A DNA stretch of 64,000 nucleotides from Mediterraneibacter glycyrrhizinilyticus (lineage in GTDB: Bacteria; Bacillota; Clostridia; Lachnospirales; Lachnospiraceae): NCBI RefSeq assembly GCF_015560805.1, contig NZ_JADMSO010000009.1:62733-126732 (forward strand). Reading direction: 5' to 3'. The notes under the pieces were generated by a model. It ran no database searches and was not told the origin of the DNA. It saw only the letters and a list, made by a program, of their open reading frames with translations. Positions within the stretch are counted from its first letter, which is position 1. Every line of letters starts with the position of its first letter. This document shows positions 47,190 through 56,666 of the stretch, in pieces. Made by a program: the position numbers and the translations under genes.

Positions 47190-48462
47190 GCAGCTTTTCG
47201 ATACTTACAAGCTTCACACTCAATACGAAAATTTCCGCTGCTGTTTTCAATTCTTCCGGTGTCGGATAAGACGGTGCGATCCGGATATTGCTGTCTTTCG
47301 GATCCTTTCCATATGGGAATGTCGCACCGGCCCCTGTCATAACGAGCCCGGCTTCTTTCGCTTTTGCAACGATCGCCTTTGCACATCCCTCCATCGCATC
47401 AAAAGAGATGAAATATCCTCCGCGCGGTGCGATCCAGGAGCCGATCTCTAATCCGCCGAGTTCCCGATCCAATGTCTCCAGAACAGCGTCAAATTTCGGT
47501 CTCATAATATCGGCATGTTTCTTCATATGCTCTACCATTCCGTGAATATCTTTAAAATATCTCACATGACGGAGCTGGTTCAGTTTATCATGTCCGATCG
47601 TCTGTACTTTCATCATCTCGCGGATTTCTTTCAGGTTCGCATCGGAAGCGGCGATCGCTGCGATTCCGGAACCCGGAAAACTGATCTTTGAGGTAGATGA
47701 AAATTTATAAACCATATCCGGATTGCCGGCTTTTTTACATTCCATCAAAATCTCTGTCAGATAATCCTGTTTATCTTCATAAAGATGGTGGATTCCGTAT
47801 GCATTGTCCCAGAAAATACGGAAATCTTTTGCCGCCGGCTTCAGTGTCGCGAAACGGTGTACTGTTTCATCAGAATAGGTAATTCCCTGAGGATTGGAAT
47901 ATTTCGGAACACACCAGATTCCTTTGATCGCCTCATCTTCTGCGACCAGCTTTTCTACCATATCCATATCCGGTCCGGTCGCCGTCATCGGCACATTGAT
48001 CATTTCAATTCCGAAATGTTCTGTGATCGCAAAATGTCTGTCATATCCCGGAACCGGACAGAGGAACTTTACTTTATCCAGTTTCGCCCATGGCGTGCTT
48101 CCGAGAACTCCATGCGTCATCGCACGTGCAATCGTATCGTACATAATATTCAAGCTGGAATTACCGAAAATCACAATGTTGTCTTTCGGAACTTCCATCA
48201 TGTCAGCAAGAAGCTGCTTCGCCTCTGTGATTCCGTCCAAAACACCATAATTTCTGCAGTCCACTCCATCTTCACCGATCAGATCCGATGAACTGTTCAG
48301 AACATCCATCATTTCCATGGACAGATTCAGCTGTGCCGCAGACGGTTTTCCGCGGGACATATCTAATTTCAGGTTCTTTGCTTTCACTTCGTCAAACTCT
48401 TTTTCCAGTTGTGATTTTAATACTTTTAACTCTTCTCCACTCAAATCTTTGTACGCCGTCAT
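47170..48462 (-). CDS. Aspartate aminotransferase, subgroup Ic
   Basis: A 430-residue PLP-dependent aminotransferase of the large Asp_aminotransf type. The Schiff-base lysine is in FSSTSKISFPGSGIA, CVPKYSNPQG and FWDNAYGIHHL bind the cofactor ring, and PRGGYFISF closes the site. It interconverts aspartate and oxaloacetate with glutamate. The amino-terminal helix KSQLEKEFDEVKAKNLKLDMSRGKPS is typical of this subgroup. A promoter lies 35 bases upstream of the start. It forms an operon with the DUF1275 gene. Confidence 0.92.
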   Translation of the reverse strand: MTAYKDLSGEELKVLKSQLEKEFDEVKAKNLKLDMSRGKPSAAQLNLSMEMMDVLNSSSDLIGEDGVDCRNYGVLDGITEAKQLLADMMEVPKDNIVIFGNSSLNIMYDTIARAMTHGVLGSTPWAKLDKVKFLCPVPGYDRHFAITEHFGIEMINVPMTATGPDMDMVEKLVAEDEAIKGIWCVPKYSNPQGITYSDETVHRFATLKPAAKDFRIFWDNAYGIHHLYEDKQDYLTEILMECKKAGNPDMVYKFSSTSKISFPGSGIAAIAASDANLKEIREMMKVQTIGHDKLNQLRHVRYFKDIHGMVEHMKKHADIMRPKFDAVLETLDRELGGLEIGSWIAPRGGYFISFDAMEGCAKAIVAKAKEAGLVMTGAGATFPYGKDPKDSNIRIAPSYPTPEELKTAAEIFVLSVKLVSIEKLLENADR

Positions 48463-48496
48463 ACCTATTCCTCCGTTTTTTTACTCACTGCTTGAT

Positions 48497-48525
48497 ATTC
48501 TATCTGATTTTTGACATTTCGTCAA
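48497..48525 (-). promoter_or_regulatory. Promoter of the aminotransferase operon
   Basis: TTGACG (48520-48525) and TAGAAT (48497-48502) on the minus strand are 17 bases apart. Confidence 0.65.
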
Positions 48526-48625
48526 TCATTTCTTGCAAAAAAATGTAATTCTTTTTTGTTTTTTCATTCCCATCTCAAGCCTTTTGAAATATTCTTTTTA
48601 TCTCCATTCATTTATCACAAACTTC

Positions 48626-48655
48626 TTGTCAGTTCTGTCTCATATATGATATGAT
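48626..48655 (+). promoter_or_regulatory. Possible promoter of the rnf cluster
   Basis: TTGTCA (48626-48631) and TATGAT (48650-48655) are 18 bases apart, about 100 bases before the rnfC start. Confidence 0.5.
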
Positions 48656-48755
48656 ATTTTCGTGTGTCAACTTTTTAACAAATAGAATCTATATATTAGG
48701 AATTTTATTTGTTTTTGATGCAGAAACTAAGAAAAAAGGAAAAGGAGAAAAAGGC

Positions 48756-50192
48756 ATGCAAAGAAGAGGAACACAAGCTTTTCCCGGCGGCGTGCATCCA
48801 ACAGACGGTTCCGATAAAGCTCTGTCTATGGATCAGGCTGTGAAGCCCTACCGCCCTGACATTGTCACCATTTTGTCGGAACAGACTTTCGGCGGGACTT
48901 GTCAGTTTACCGTAACCCCCGGGGAATCCGTCATTGAAGGCCAGTTGATCGGGAAACCGGAAGCATTTCTGGCTGCTCCCCTCCATGCAAGTATCAGTGG
49001 AACCGTTCTGGATGTAAAAGAAGTGGAACAACTGGGACGTAAGATCACCGCATGTATCATACAACGTGAAAGTGATCACTGTCAGGTTTCACACACAGAC
49101 ACCTCTATTCCGCACGATACTGCTGCCGAATGCGCTGAAAGAAAAGGCGTTGATTATCAAACCGAGATTTCCGATATCCGATCCATTTCCCGGGAAGAGA
49201 TTCTTTCGGGGATTCGCGACGGCGGACTGACCGGTATGGGAGGCGCAGGCTTTCCCACTCACAAAAAATATGAAACTGACAAACCGATCGATGCTCTGCT
49301 GATCAATGGTGCGGAATGCGAACCATTCCTGACCTGCGATTACCGCCTGATGCTGGAAGAAGCTTATGCGCTGATCAACGGCGTCCGTCTGCTCTTAAAA
49401 GGTTCCGGAGCAAAGAAAGCGTATATCTGTCTTGAGGACAATAAACCGAAAGCAGCAGAACATTTAACCCATATATTGGATGAGGCAAAAGCGAAAGGTT
49501 TGATCGCGACCGATGAAACGATCGAGCTCACTGTCCTCCCTGCAAAATACCCTCAGGGTGGAGAACGTCAGCTGATACAGGCGGTTCTAAAAAGAGAAGT
49601 CCCGATGGGACAGCTTCCCGCAGATGCCGGCGTGATCGTATCCAATGTCGGAACTGCCAAAGCCGCTGCAGATCAGATTCTCGGAAATCTCCCGCTTACG
49701 AAACGGATCGTTACCGTGACCGGACTGGTCGCGCATCCGGGCAACTATCTCGTTCCCATTGGCACTTCCGCAAAAGAACTGCTTCAATTTTGCGGCGGTG
49801 TAACCGCAAAAGAAAACCGGATCATTGCGGGAGGACCTATGACCGGTCCATGCGCTACATCGAACTGGAACGGTGAAGACGAGTTATTTCATATTACAAA
49901 AAGTACATCCGGGATCCTTGTACTTCCCGATGCTGCTTATGAAGAGTCCCCATGCATCCGCTGTCTCGGATGTGCGGATGTATGCCCTGCCGGGCTGACT
50001 CCATATCAGATTGAAATCGCATTTTTAAATGAAGATCATGAACTCTGCGAAGAACTTTATGCAAGTGAATGTATTGCCTGCGGCTGCTGTTCTTATATCT
50101 GCCCTGCAAAGCGTCAGCTTGCGGTACGCACCCGCATGGCAAGAGATCTCGTCAAACAACGTATGCGTGAAAGGGCGGTGAAATCATCATGA
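48756..50192 (+). CDS. rnfC: Rnf complex subunit RnfC
   Basis: A 478-residue subunit that takes electrons from NADH. It has an amino-terminal SLBB-like and NADH/FMN-binding region (FPGGVHPTDGSDKALS, GGLTGMGGAGFPTHKKY, INGAECEPFLTCDYRLM) and two [4Fe-4S] motifs, CIRCLGCADVCP and CIACGCCSYICP, near the carboxy end. GGAG lies eight bases before the ATG at 48756; the frame is open for 35 codons upstream without support. Its stop overlaps the rnfD start by four bases. The cluster lacks rnfB, the usual ferredoxin partner. Confidence 0.93.
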   Translation: MQRRGTQAFPGGVHPTDGSDKALSMDQAVKPYRPDIVTILSEQTFGGTCQFTVTPGESVIEGQLIGKPEAFLAAPLHASISGTVLDVKEVEQLGRKITACIIQRESDHCQVSHTDTSIPHDTAAECAERKGVDYQTEISDIRSISREEILSGIRDGGLTGMGGAGFPTHKKYETDKPIDALLINGAECEPFLTCDYRLMLEEAYALINGVRLLLKGSGAKKAYICLEDNKPKAAEHLTHILDEAKAKGLIATDETIELTVLPAKYPQGGERQLIQAVLKREVPMGQLPADAGVIVSNVGTAKAAADQILGNLPLTKRIVTVTGLVAHPGNYLVPIGTSAKELLQFCGGVTAKENRIIAGGPMTGPCATSNWNGEDELFHITKSTSGILVLPDAAYEESPCIRCLGCADVCPAGLTPYQIEIAFLNEDHELCEELYASECIACGCCSYICPAKRQLAVRTRMARDLVKQRMRERAVKSS

Positions 50193-51130
50193 AACAGGTA
50201 ATCTTACCAGGCGGTCCTCATCTTCGCACCGCGCAGACAACCCGGAACATGATGTTCCACGTTGCACTTTCCCTTGTGCCGGCTCTTTTGGGCGCAATTT
50301 ACTTTTTCGGGATCCGTGCACTTTATCTGACAGCTCTTTCCGTTGCCGTGTGTGTGATCACAGAATATCTCTGGCAAAAACTGACCGGAAAACAGATCAC
50401 TGCCGGCGATTTCAGCGCAGTCGTTACCGGAATGCTCCTTGCATTCAATATGCCGATCGAAACGCCCGTCTGGGTGATCGTTGCCACTGCGGTATTCAGC
50501 ATCCTATTCGTCAAACAAATGTTTGGCGGTATCGGCAACAACTTTGCCAACCCTGCATTGATGGGGCGGCTTTTCGCCATGGTCGTATGGCCGGGCACTG
50601 TCATGCAGTACACCGTCCCCCGCACGCTTCCGGCGGACGCCGTATCTTCGGCAACTGTACTTGGAACAGTCAAGAACGGTGGGGAAGCCGGTTACAATTA
50701 TCTCCAGATGTTTCTCGGTGAAATTCCGGGCGCACTGGGTGAGACAAGTAAACTTCTGCTTCTCGTTGGATTTGCCTATCTTTGTTACATGGGCATCGTC
50801 AATGCCGGCGCAGCGCTTACTTATATCGGAACAGTCCTGCTCCTGACTTTTGTATTTGGACCAACCGGACTGTTTACCGGGGACATTTTGTTAAATCTTT
50901 TCGGAGGCGGTCTGATCATCGGCGGCTGCTACATGCTGACAGACTATGTGTTTGTCTCCCGGAAAGGTCGGATACTCTATGCAGTGACAGCCGGGATCAT
51001 CACCGCGGCGATCCGCATTTTCAGCCCATATCCGGAGGGCATTTGCTTCGGAATCCTGACCGCAAACTGTCTTGCCGGAGCACTGTCGCTTCTATATAAG
51101 AAACATGTATACGGAACAAAAAAAGCTTAA
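50189..51130 (+). CDS. rnfD: Rnf complex subunit RnfD
   Basis: A 313-residue membrane subunit with about nine helices. The flavin-attachment motif DAVSSAT (Thr near residue 156) is present, so ApbE should add FMN here. GNNFANPALMGRLFAM and GGGLIIGGCYMLTDYV are typical RnfD/NqrB stretches. Start and stop are tightly coupled to rnfC and rnfG. It moves electrons through the membrane and may translocate ions together with the other membrane subunits. Confidence 0.93.
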   Translation: MKQVILPGGPHLRTAQTTRNMMFHVALSLVPALLGAIYFFGIRALYLTALSVAVCVITEYLWQKLTGKQITAGDFSAVVTGMLLAFNMPIETPVWVIVATAVFSILFVKQMFGGIGNNFANPALMGRLFAMVVWPGTVMQYTVPRTLPADAVSSATVLGTVKNGGEAGYNYLQMFLGEIPGALGETSKLLLLVGFAYLCYMGIVNAGAALTYIGTVLLLTFVFGPTGLFTGDILLNLFGGGLIIGGCYMLTDYVFVSRKGRILYAVTAGIITAAIRIFSPYPEGICFGILTANCLAGALSLLYKKHVYGTKKA

Positions 51131-51142
51131 TGGAGGAATGAG

Positions 51143-52129
51143 ATGAAAAATAAAACTGTAAAAGGAATCATCGCTTTGGCGGTTGTGACAGCACTTTCTT
51201 TCGCTGTCATTATCGGTTCCAATCAATTATCAAAAAATATGACTGCCGGTACACAAGGTGAAACCGCCGAAATCACGGAAGAATTGGATGTCAGCGGCAC
51301 CGAACAGATCGACAAAGCAGCAAAAACCGAGAGCGACTATGTCGTTACCGTCCGCGAAAAGGGATACGGCGGAGATATTGTCATGAACGTTTCATTTGAC
51401 GAAACTGCCGCTTCTGTCACAAAACTGGAAATTACAGAGCAGAATGAAACGGAAGGATTGGGATCCAAGATCACAGAAGAAGCATTTTTAGAGCAGTTCA
51501 ACGGGATTTCTGCTCCGGTCACGCTTCCGGGTACGGATGCAGGAAATTCTTCCGCTGAAAATAGTTCTGATAACTCTGCTATTTTGGATGCGCTTGATCA
51601 GGCAAAACTTTCTGACGGTACATTCACTGCGAAAGGAGAGCCGGATTCCAACGGATTTACAGAAGAAGTTACTTTGACCGTAAAAGACGGAAAGATCACA
51701 GAAGTTAATTGGGATGGGATCACAGAAGACGGCACAAAGAAAAGCGTGATGTCTGAAAACGGCGAATATGTTATGACCGAAGACGGACCTACCTGGAAAG
51801 AACAGGCAGAAGCACTTGCAGACGCCCTGATCGAGAATCAGTCTCTCCGTTTCCTCACAACAAATGTGGAGGGAAAAACCGATGCCGTTTCCGGCGTCAG
51901 CATCGCAGTCGGCAGTTTCATCAGCCTGACCGAAGACTGCCTTGCACAGTCGGGAAATGTCGATCTGAGTGCCTTAGCTGCCGATCAGAACGAGGATTCT
52001 GAAAACGGATCTGACACTGCTTCAGACAATGATTCTGCGATCGACGCTGTTTCCGGTGCAACGGTCTCATCAACTGCCGTTGTCAACGGAATCAATCGTG
52101 CTTACGAATTTTTGCAGACTGTAAAATAA
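51143..52129 (+). CDS. rnfG: Rnf complex subunit RnfG-like flavoprotein
   Basis: A 328-residue protein with one amino-terminal membrane helix and an extracytoplasmic part. An FMN-binding domain (GYGGDIVMNVSFDETAAS, NETEGLGSKITEEAFLEQF) is followed by the flavinylation motif SGAT in DAVSGATVSSTAVVNG, with Thr near residue 307. A related but altered stretch DAVSGVSIAVGS occurs near residue 250, so part of the domain may be duplicated. RnfG is normally about 200 residues, so this protein is long. It accepts FMN from ApbE and passes electrons between RnfD and the partner subunit. Confidence 0.88.
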   Translation: MKNKTVKGIIALAVVTALSFAVIIGSNQLSKNMTAGTQGETAEITEELDVSGTEQIDKAAKTESDYVVTVREKGYGGDIVMNVSFDETAASVTKLEITEQNETEGLGSKITEEAFLEQFNGISAPVTLPGTDAGNSSAENSSDNSAILDALDQAKLSDGTFTAKGEPDSNGFTEEVTLTVKDGKITEVNWDGITEDGTKKSVMSENGEYVMTEDGPTWKEQAEALADALIENQSLRFLTTNVEGKTDAVSGVSIAVGSFISLTEDCLAQSGNVDLSALAADQNEDSENGSDTASDNDSAIDAVSGATVSSTAVVNGINRAYEFLQTVK

Positions 52130-52145
52130 AAACGGAGGATTTATT

Positions 52146-52922
52146 ATGAAATTACGTTATCCGGCAGAAGCCTTTGCCCTCGGAATCATCCTGTTTTCAG
52201 CGGGAATGAAAGAAGCTTTTGCAGCCGGAATTCTGGTGATCTTGACTGCAGTCTTTGCAGAATTTTTGAAAGATCTTCTGGAAAATGCAGTACCGACATG
52301 GAGTCTCACACTCTGTGTCTTGATTGCTTCCGGTGTTTTCTGTGCCTCCGCATGTCAGATCGGTTTTGCCTATCTTGGTCTTTCACTGTCTGTCGGCACA
52401 TGGCTGATGAGCTTGATCGTCGGACTTTTATGTGCCCGGCATGCACTGTCCGGCAATATAGAAAATGAATATGGCGAACTGTTTTTTGAGAGCGCCGTCG
52501 CTTGGGGATTCTGGATCCTCCTCGCGATCATACGGGAATTCATGGGAAGCGGAACGATCTTTGGCAATCCGGTATTCCAAAATCCGATCCAGTCCAAAAT
52601 CTTTCTGGAAAGTACTTTTGCATTTTTGACCGCCGGACTTGTGCTGGCATTTACGAACGGTTTTTTGAAGAAAAATTGCCGTGGTTTCAATAGCCTATTG
52701 GTTGTCATACCGACCGCTGTTTTCATTCGCCCGTTCACGATCTCAAGCTTTACCGGTTTCGCAGAATATCTGGGAATTGCCTGGACGATCATTGTACCGA
52801 TCCTGCTCTTTCTTTCTGTAAAACAGACGCTGAAATTTTCCCAGCCCGGCAAAGCATACAGAGGACTTCCGACTGATCTGATAGCGGCGGGATTTATTTA
52901 CATGATATTGAGTATCTATTAA
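52146..52922 (+). CDS. Single RnfE/RnfA-like membrane protein
   Basis: A 258-residue membrane protein with seven or eight helices. The middle part resembles RnfE: AVAWGFWILLAIIREFMGSGTIFG matches the conserved REILGxGTLFG region. The last 25 residues (KAYRGLPTDLIAAGFIYMI) resemble the end of RnfA (F-G-P-LI-AG). In standard Rnf complexes RnfA and RnfE are separate proteins of about 200 residues that bind a [2Fe-2S] cluster with one Cys-containing loop each. Here only one such loop remains (GLLCARHALSG). The protein may replace both, or the cluster may be degenerate. GGAGG precedes the ATG. Confidence 0.72.
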   Translation: MKLRYPAEAFALGIILFSAGMKEAFAAGILVILTAVFAEFLKDLLENAVPTWSLTLCVLIASGVFCASACQIGFAYLGLSLSVGTWLMSLIVGLLCARHALSGNIENEYGELFFESAVAWGFWILLAIIREFMGSGTIFGNPVFQNPIQSKIFLESTFAFLTAGLVLAFTNGFLKKNCRGFNSLLVVIPTAVFIRPFTISSFTGFAEYLGIAWTIIVPILLFLSVKQTLKFSQPGKAYRGLPTDLIAAGFIYMILSIY

Positions 52923-52930
52923 AAAGCAAA

Positions 52931-52971
52931 AAATAGGATTTCAAGCAGTGAATATGCTTGAAATCCTATTT
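52931..52971. terminator. Bidirectional terminator between the rnf cluster and apbE
   Basis: AAATAGGATTTCAAGC pairs perfectly with its complement around nine bases, with T-runs on both strands. Confidence 0.9.
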
Positions 52972-52972
52972 T

Positions 52973-54010
52973 TTATTCATAATTCAGCGGTACTTCTTCC
53001 TCAAAATGCTCGCTGTAATGAAGTTCTCCATCTTCCGTAATAAACACTGCCTGTGTATCCGGAAGACTGTTGATCAGTTCCAGTCCTTTTTCCAGCCCAA
53101 GTGCAAAACATACTGTACTCAGCCCGTCTCCGTCCACAGACTCGTCAGATAAGATCGTCACAGCGGTAAGCCCGTTTTCATACGGATAGCCGCTCTTCGG
53201 ATTCAAAATATGGTGGTATAATTTTCCGTCTTTTTCAAAATACCGCTCATAAATCCCGGAGGACACAACGGAACGGTCCCGGATTCCTGCGGTTGCCACC
53301 GTTTCATTGCGGTCCGCAAACGGTTTTTGTATGCCTACCCGGAATGCTTCTCCATCCGGTCGTGCTCCGATACATAACACATTACCGCCCAGATCGATCA
53401 CTGCGCTTTCAACCCCCTCGCTTATAAGGAATTCCTTGATCTTATCCGCAATATATCCTTTTGCAATGGCGCCCAGCTCCAGCCCCATTCCGTCTTCCTG
53501 AAACCGGATTTTATTCCCTTTTAACTCTACTTTTTCGTAGCCTACATGCTTCTGTGCTTCGACAAGCGTCTGCGAATCCGGAATCTGTTTTTCTCCCGAT
53601 GTAAAGTCCCACAGCGAAGACAGCGGCTCGATCGTAATATCGAAAGCACCTCCGGATAATTCACTGTAATACAAACCTTTTCCGATCAGTTCCGCACATT
53701 CCTCCGATAAAATATAATACCCGTCTTCCTGCGGAAGCTTTCCCTCATTCAGCAGATAAATCTCACTGTCCGTGCGCGTCCGGCTGAAAATCTTCTCATA
53801 CTTATCACAGAGCGCAAGCGCATCCTGTAAAATCTTTTCATCCTGTGAATCGTAGATCGTCACTTTCACAACCGTATTCAGCTTAAACGCTGTTGCTGTG
53901 ATCGGTTCTTCCGGCTTCTGCATTTTCCCGTAGCATACGATAAATACGCTCAGTACAACTACAAACAGGATTCCTATCCATAAGTTTCGTTTTTTCTCCG
54001 TATCTAACAC
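52973..54010 (-). CDS. apbE: FAD:protein FMN transferase
   Basis: A 345-residue ApbE that attaches FMN covalently to threonine in SGAT motifs of RnfG and RnfD-type proteins. An amino-terminal membrane anchor (about residues 9-27) places it outside the membrane. Motifs are AKGYIADKIKEFL, AVIDLGGNVLCIG, GVESAVI and the HHILNPKSGYPYE segment. The frame opens with GTG at 54010; the ribosome binding site is weak (AGGTGA about 13 bases upstream), so the start is uncertain. It converges with the rnf cluster, its likely substrate set, and follows the flavodiiron gene by 20 bases in the same operon. Confidence 0.93.
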   Translation of the reverse strand: MLDTEKKRNLWIGILFVVVLSVFIVCYGKMQKPEEPITATAFKLNTVVKVTIYDSQDEKILQDALALCDKYEKIFSRTRTDSEIYLLNEGKLPQEDGYYILSEECAELIGKGLYYSELSGGAFDITIEPLSSLWDFTSGEKQIPDSQTLVEAQKHVGYEKVELKGNKIRFQEDGMGLELGAIAKGYIADKIKEFLISEGVESAVIDLGGNVLCIGARPDGEAFRVGIQKPFADRNETVATAGIRDRSVVSSGIYERYFEKDGKLYHHILNPKSGYPYENGLTAVTILSDESVDGDGLSTVCFALGLEKGLELINSLPDTQAVFITEDGELHYSEHFEEEVPLNYE

Positions 54011-54029
54011 CTTTTTTGCAAATCACCTT

Positions 54030-56573
54030 CTACTTTCCCATCACGTCCTGATATGATGCATGTTTCTCTAACGCTTCCGTCAAACGCACCATCTGCGAAA
54101 GGTCGCCGATCAAAATTACACCGCACAGCCGGTTATTCAGGAAATAATATTTGTAATACTGCCCTTTTCCCATATCTTGGAATTCTACCGTCTTGTAGAG
54201 CAGATTCGGATTCTTTCCGTTATCTCCCGCTGCAAACACAGCCGTATTCATTCCATGGAATGTCAACGCTGCCGATACCGGCTGATACTCTTTTTCTTCT
54301 CCTGCCGCATTGGCTCCGGCAATCTTTCCCTCTTCCATCGCTTCCGGCCAGATTGCATAGTTTATCCCTTGATACTGCGCACAGTCACCGCATGCATAAA
54401 TTCCCGGAATATTTGTTTCCATCCGTTCATTGACTACAACAGCCCGCTCGATTTCCAGTCCGATCTCTTGCGCAAGTCCGGTATTAGCTCTCACACCTGC
54501 CGATACAATAACCAACTCTGCCGGATACAGCGTTCCGTCTGCAAGTCTTACACCGCTGACGCATCCGTCTCCCTCGATCGCATCGATTGAAACACCTGTG
54601 TGGATCTTCACACCGTTTTTCTCTGCAATGGTCTGCAAAAGCTGTGCGGATCCGGCATCCAGCTGCCGTCCCATCAGAACCGGAGCCGCTTCCAGAACTT
54701 CTACATGAAGCCCCGCTTTTTTCAGCTCCCAGGCAGCCTCCAACCCCAGAACGCCTCCGCCGATCACAACAGCATGTTTCACGCGTTCTTCTTTAAAAAT
54801 CCGCTCTGCTCTCTCTACATCATCCAAACGTCGGATCGCAACAACTTCCGGCTGATCACTTCCCTTGATCGGAGGAATAAAGCATTCACTTCCAAGCGCA
54901 TAGATCAATTTTGTAAAGTGAATCCGGCTCGCATCGTCCAAAAGAACTTCTTTCGCTTCTACATCAATCTTCTGTACCTGCCTGCCAAGCATCCGATAAA
55001 TCTGATGTTCCTCATACCATTCACTTTGCTCGATCGCTATCTGCTTCGCACTTAATCCGGCAACCATCGATTTCGTCAGCATCGGACGATTATAAGATTC
55101 ATACGGCTCATTGGAGATCATAATGACCGTGCCGGTCTTATCCCGTTCCCTGATCGCTTTCGCAGCCTGAAATCCGGCAACGCCATTTCCAAGGATCACA
55201 TAAAATTCTTCCGTATTATTCTGATAACCGCTTTCTTCCTCTTCTACCGGAATAAAATTCTCTTTTCCTACACCACAGACCGGACATATTTCCATCGAGT
55301 CATCAAAAATTTCTCCGCAGACAAGGCATTTCACCAATGTTCTCGCCCCTTTTTTCTTTGGACGGACCGGTTCTTTGTCCTGTATCAGACATCCGAACTG
55401 ATACCCGTACTCATAAGCGCTGACCAAATCCGCTTCCGACGGTTTAAACCGGACACGGAATCCATCTGACACTTTCATGCGAAGCTGCTTTAAACGCTCC
55501 GTAATGTGCAAAACGCCCTCTCCGCTCCATCCATAACTGCCAAATGCCGCCGCATATTTTCCACCATGAGTTGCCGGAAACATTCCGAGTGTCAGATCCC
55601 AGATCGGTTTCAACGCTTCCCCGACGATCGTCGGTGTTCCGAGCAAAATTCCGTCTGCAAATAAAAGTTCCTCATTTACTTTTTCCGGCTCTGCCTTCAC
55701 CATATCATACAGCCGCATATCCACGTCACCGCTGTCTTTCACACCCTCTGCAATCTTCTCCGCCAGCATTTTTGTGTAGCCATAAGCGCTCACATACGGC
55801 ATCACTACGGTTTTCTTTGGATTCGGATTCACTAATGTAGACCATTCTCTGTATTGTCTCATTACTTCTTTGATCCGCTCGCCGACAAGCACCGGCCCAT
55901 GTCCGGTACAGATCATACTGATATCCATCTTCTCCACGCGATCCAGCGCTTTTAACATAAATGGCTTAAATGGTCCTATGATACAGTCATAGTAATATTT
56001 TAATGCCGTCTGATAATCCTGTTCTGCGGTGATCTCGGTTGATACGATCTCCGGAAGACAATAATGCGCTCCGAAGGAATCACAGGTCACCAGTATCTGC
56101 TCTTCCTCTATAAACGTATACATCGTATCCGGCCAATGAAGATTCGGCACAAACATAAATTTCAACGTCTTATCCCCGATCTTCATTACCTGATTATCTT
56201 TCACCGCAATACTGACAAAATCCCGGTTTACGATTTCTTTCAGAAATCCAATCGCACATCCGGTTGCCAGAACTTTCATCTGCGGGCTGTAATCCAACAG
56301 ACGTTCCACACTTCCCGCATGATCCGGCTCCGTATGACTGACTACCAGATAATCTATTTTCGTCACGTCAATGACTTCCTTTAATTTCTCGATATATTCT
56401 TCAAAAAATTTTGCTTTTGCCGTTTCAAACAGAACAATCTGATCCCCTGCTTTCATAACGTAAGAATTATAGGTCGTACCAAATTCTGTGTACATAATGA
56501 TGTCGAACACTCGAAGTTCTTCATCCTGAATCCCTGTCCAATAGAACCCGTCCCGTAGCTTCACTGATTTCAT
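54030..56573 (-). CDS. Class F flavodiiron protein with rubredoxin and oxidoreductase domains
   Basis: An 847-residue three-part oxygen or nitric oxide reductase. Residues 1-250 form the metallo-beta-lactamase-like diiron domain with ligands His80, Glu82, Asp84, His85, His146, Asp165 and a later His in ICTGHGPV. A flavodoxin domain follows (about 255-400). A short rubredoxin has CLVC and CPVC pairs (about 413-430). The rest, from about 450, is an NADH:rubredoxin oxidoreductase with GNGVAGFQAAKAIRE, VIGGGVLGLEAAWEL and IYACGDCAQ. It can pass electrons from NADH to oxygen in one polypeptide. AAGGAGGTC precedes the ATG at 56573. It is followed by apbE in an operon. Confidence 0.95.
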   Translation of the reverse strand: MKSVKLRDGFYWTGIQDEELRVFDIIMYTEFGTTYNSYVMKAGDQIVLFETAKAKFFEEYIEKLKEVIDVTKIDYLVVSHTEPDHAGSVERLLDYSPQMKVLATGCAIGFLKEIVNRDFVSIAVKDNQVMKIGDKTLKFMFVPNLHWPDTMYTFIEEEQILVTCDSFGAHYCLPEIVSTEITAEQDYQTALKYYYDCIIGPFKPFMLKALDRVEKMDISMICTGHGPVLVGERIKEVMRQYREWSTLVNPNPKKTVVMPYVSAYGYTKMLAEKIAEGVKDSGDVDMRLYDMVKAEPEKVNEELLFADGILLGTPTIVGEALKPIWDLTLGMFPATHGGKYAAAFGSYGWSGEGVLHITERLKQLRMKVSDGFRVRFKPSEADLVSAYEYGYQFGCLIQDKEPVRPKKKGARTLVKCLVCGEIFDDSMEICPVCGVGKENFIPVEEEESGYQNNTEEFYVILGNGVAGFQAAKAIRERDKTGTVIMISNEPYESYNRPMLTKSMVAGLSAKQIAIEQSEWYEEHQIYRMLGRQVQKIDVEAKEVLLDDASRIHFTKLIYALGSECFIPPIKGSDQPEVVAIRRLDDVERAERIFKEERVKHAVVIGGGVLGLEAAWELKKAGLHVEVLEAAPVLMGRQLDAGSAQLLQTIAEKNGVKIHTGVSIDAIEGDGCVSGVRLADGTLYPAELVIVSAGVRANTGLAQEIGLEIERAVVVNERMETNIPGIYACGDCAQYQGINYAIWPEAMEEGKIAGANAAGEEKEYQPVSAALTFHGMNTAVFAAGDNGKNPNLLYKTVEFQDMGKGQYYKYYFLNNRLCGVILIGDLSQMVRLTEALEKHASYQDVMGK

Positions 56574-56666
56574 AATAGACCTCCTTCTTTTATCCTGTGT
56601 CCATTCTATCAAATCTTCGCCTGATCCGCCAGTACAGATTTGGTATTTTTGCCTTCACTTTTTGGC

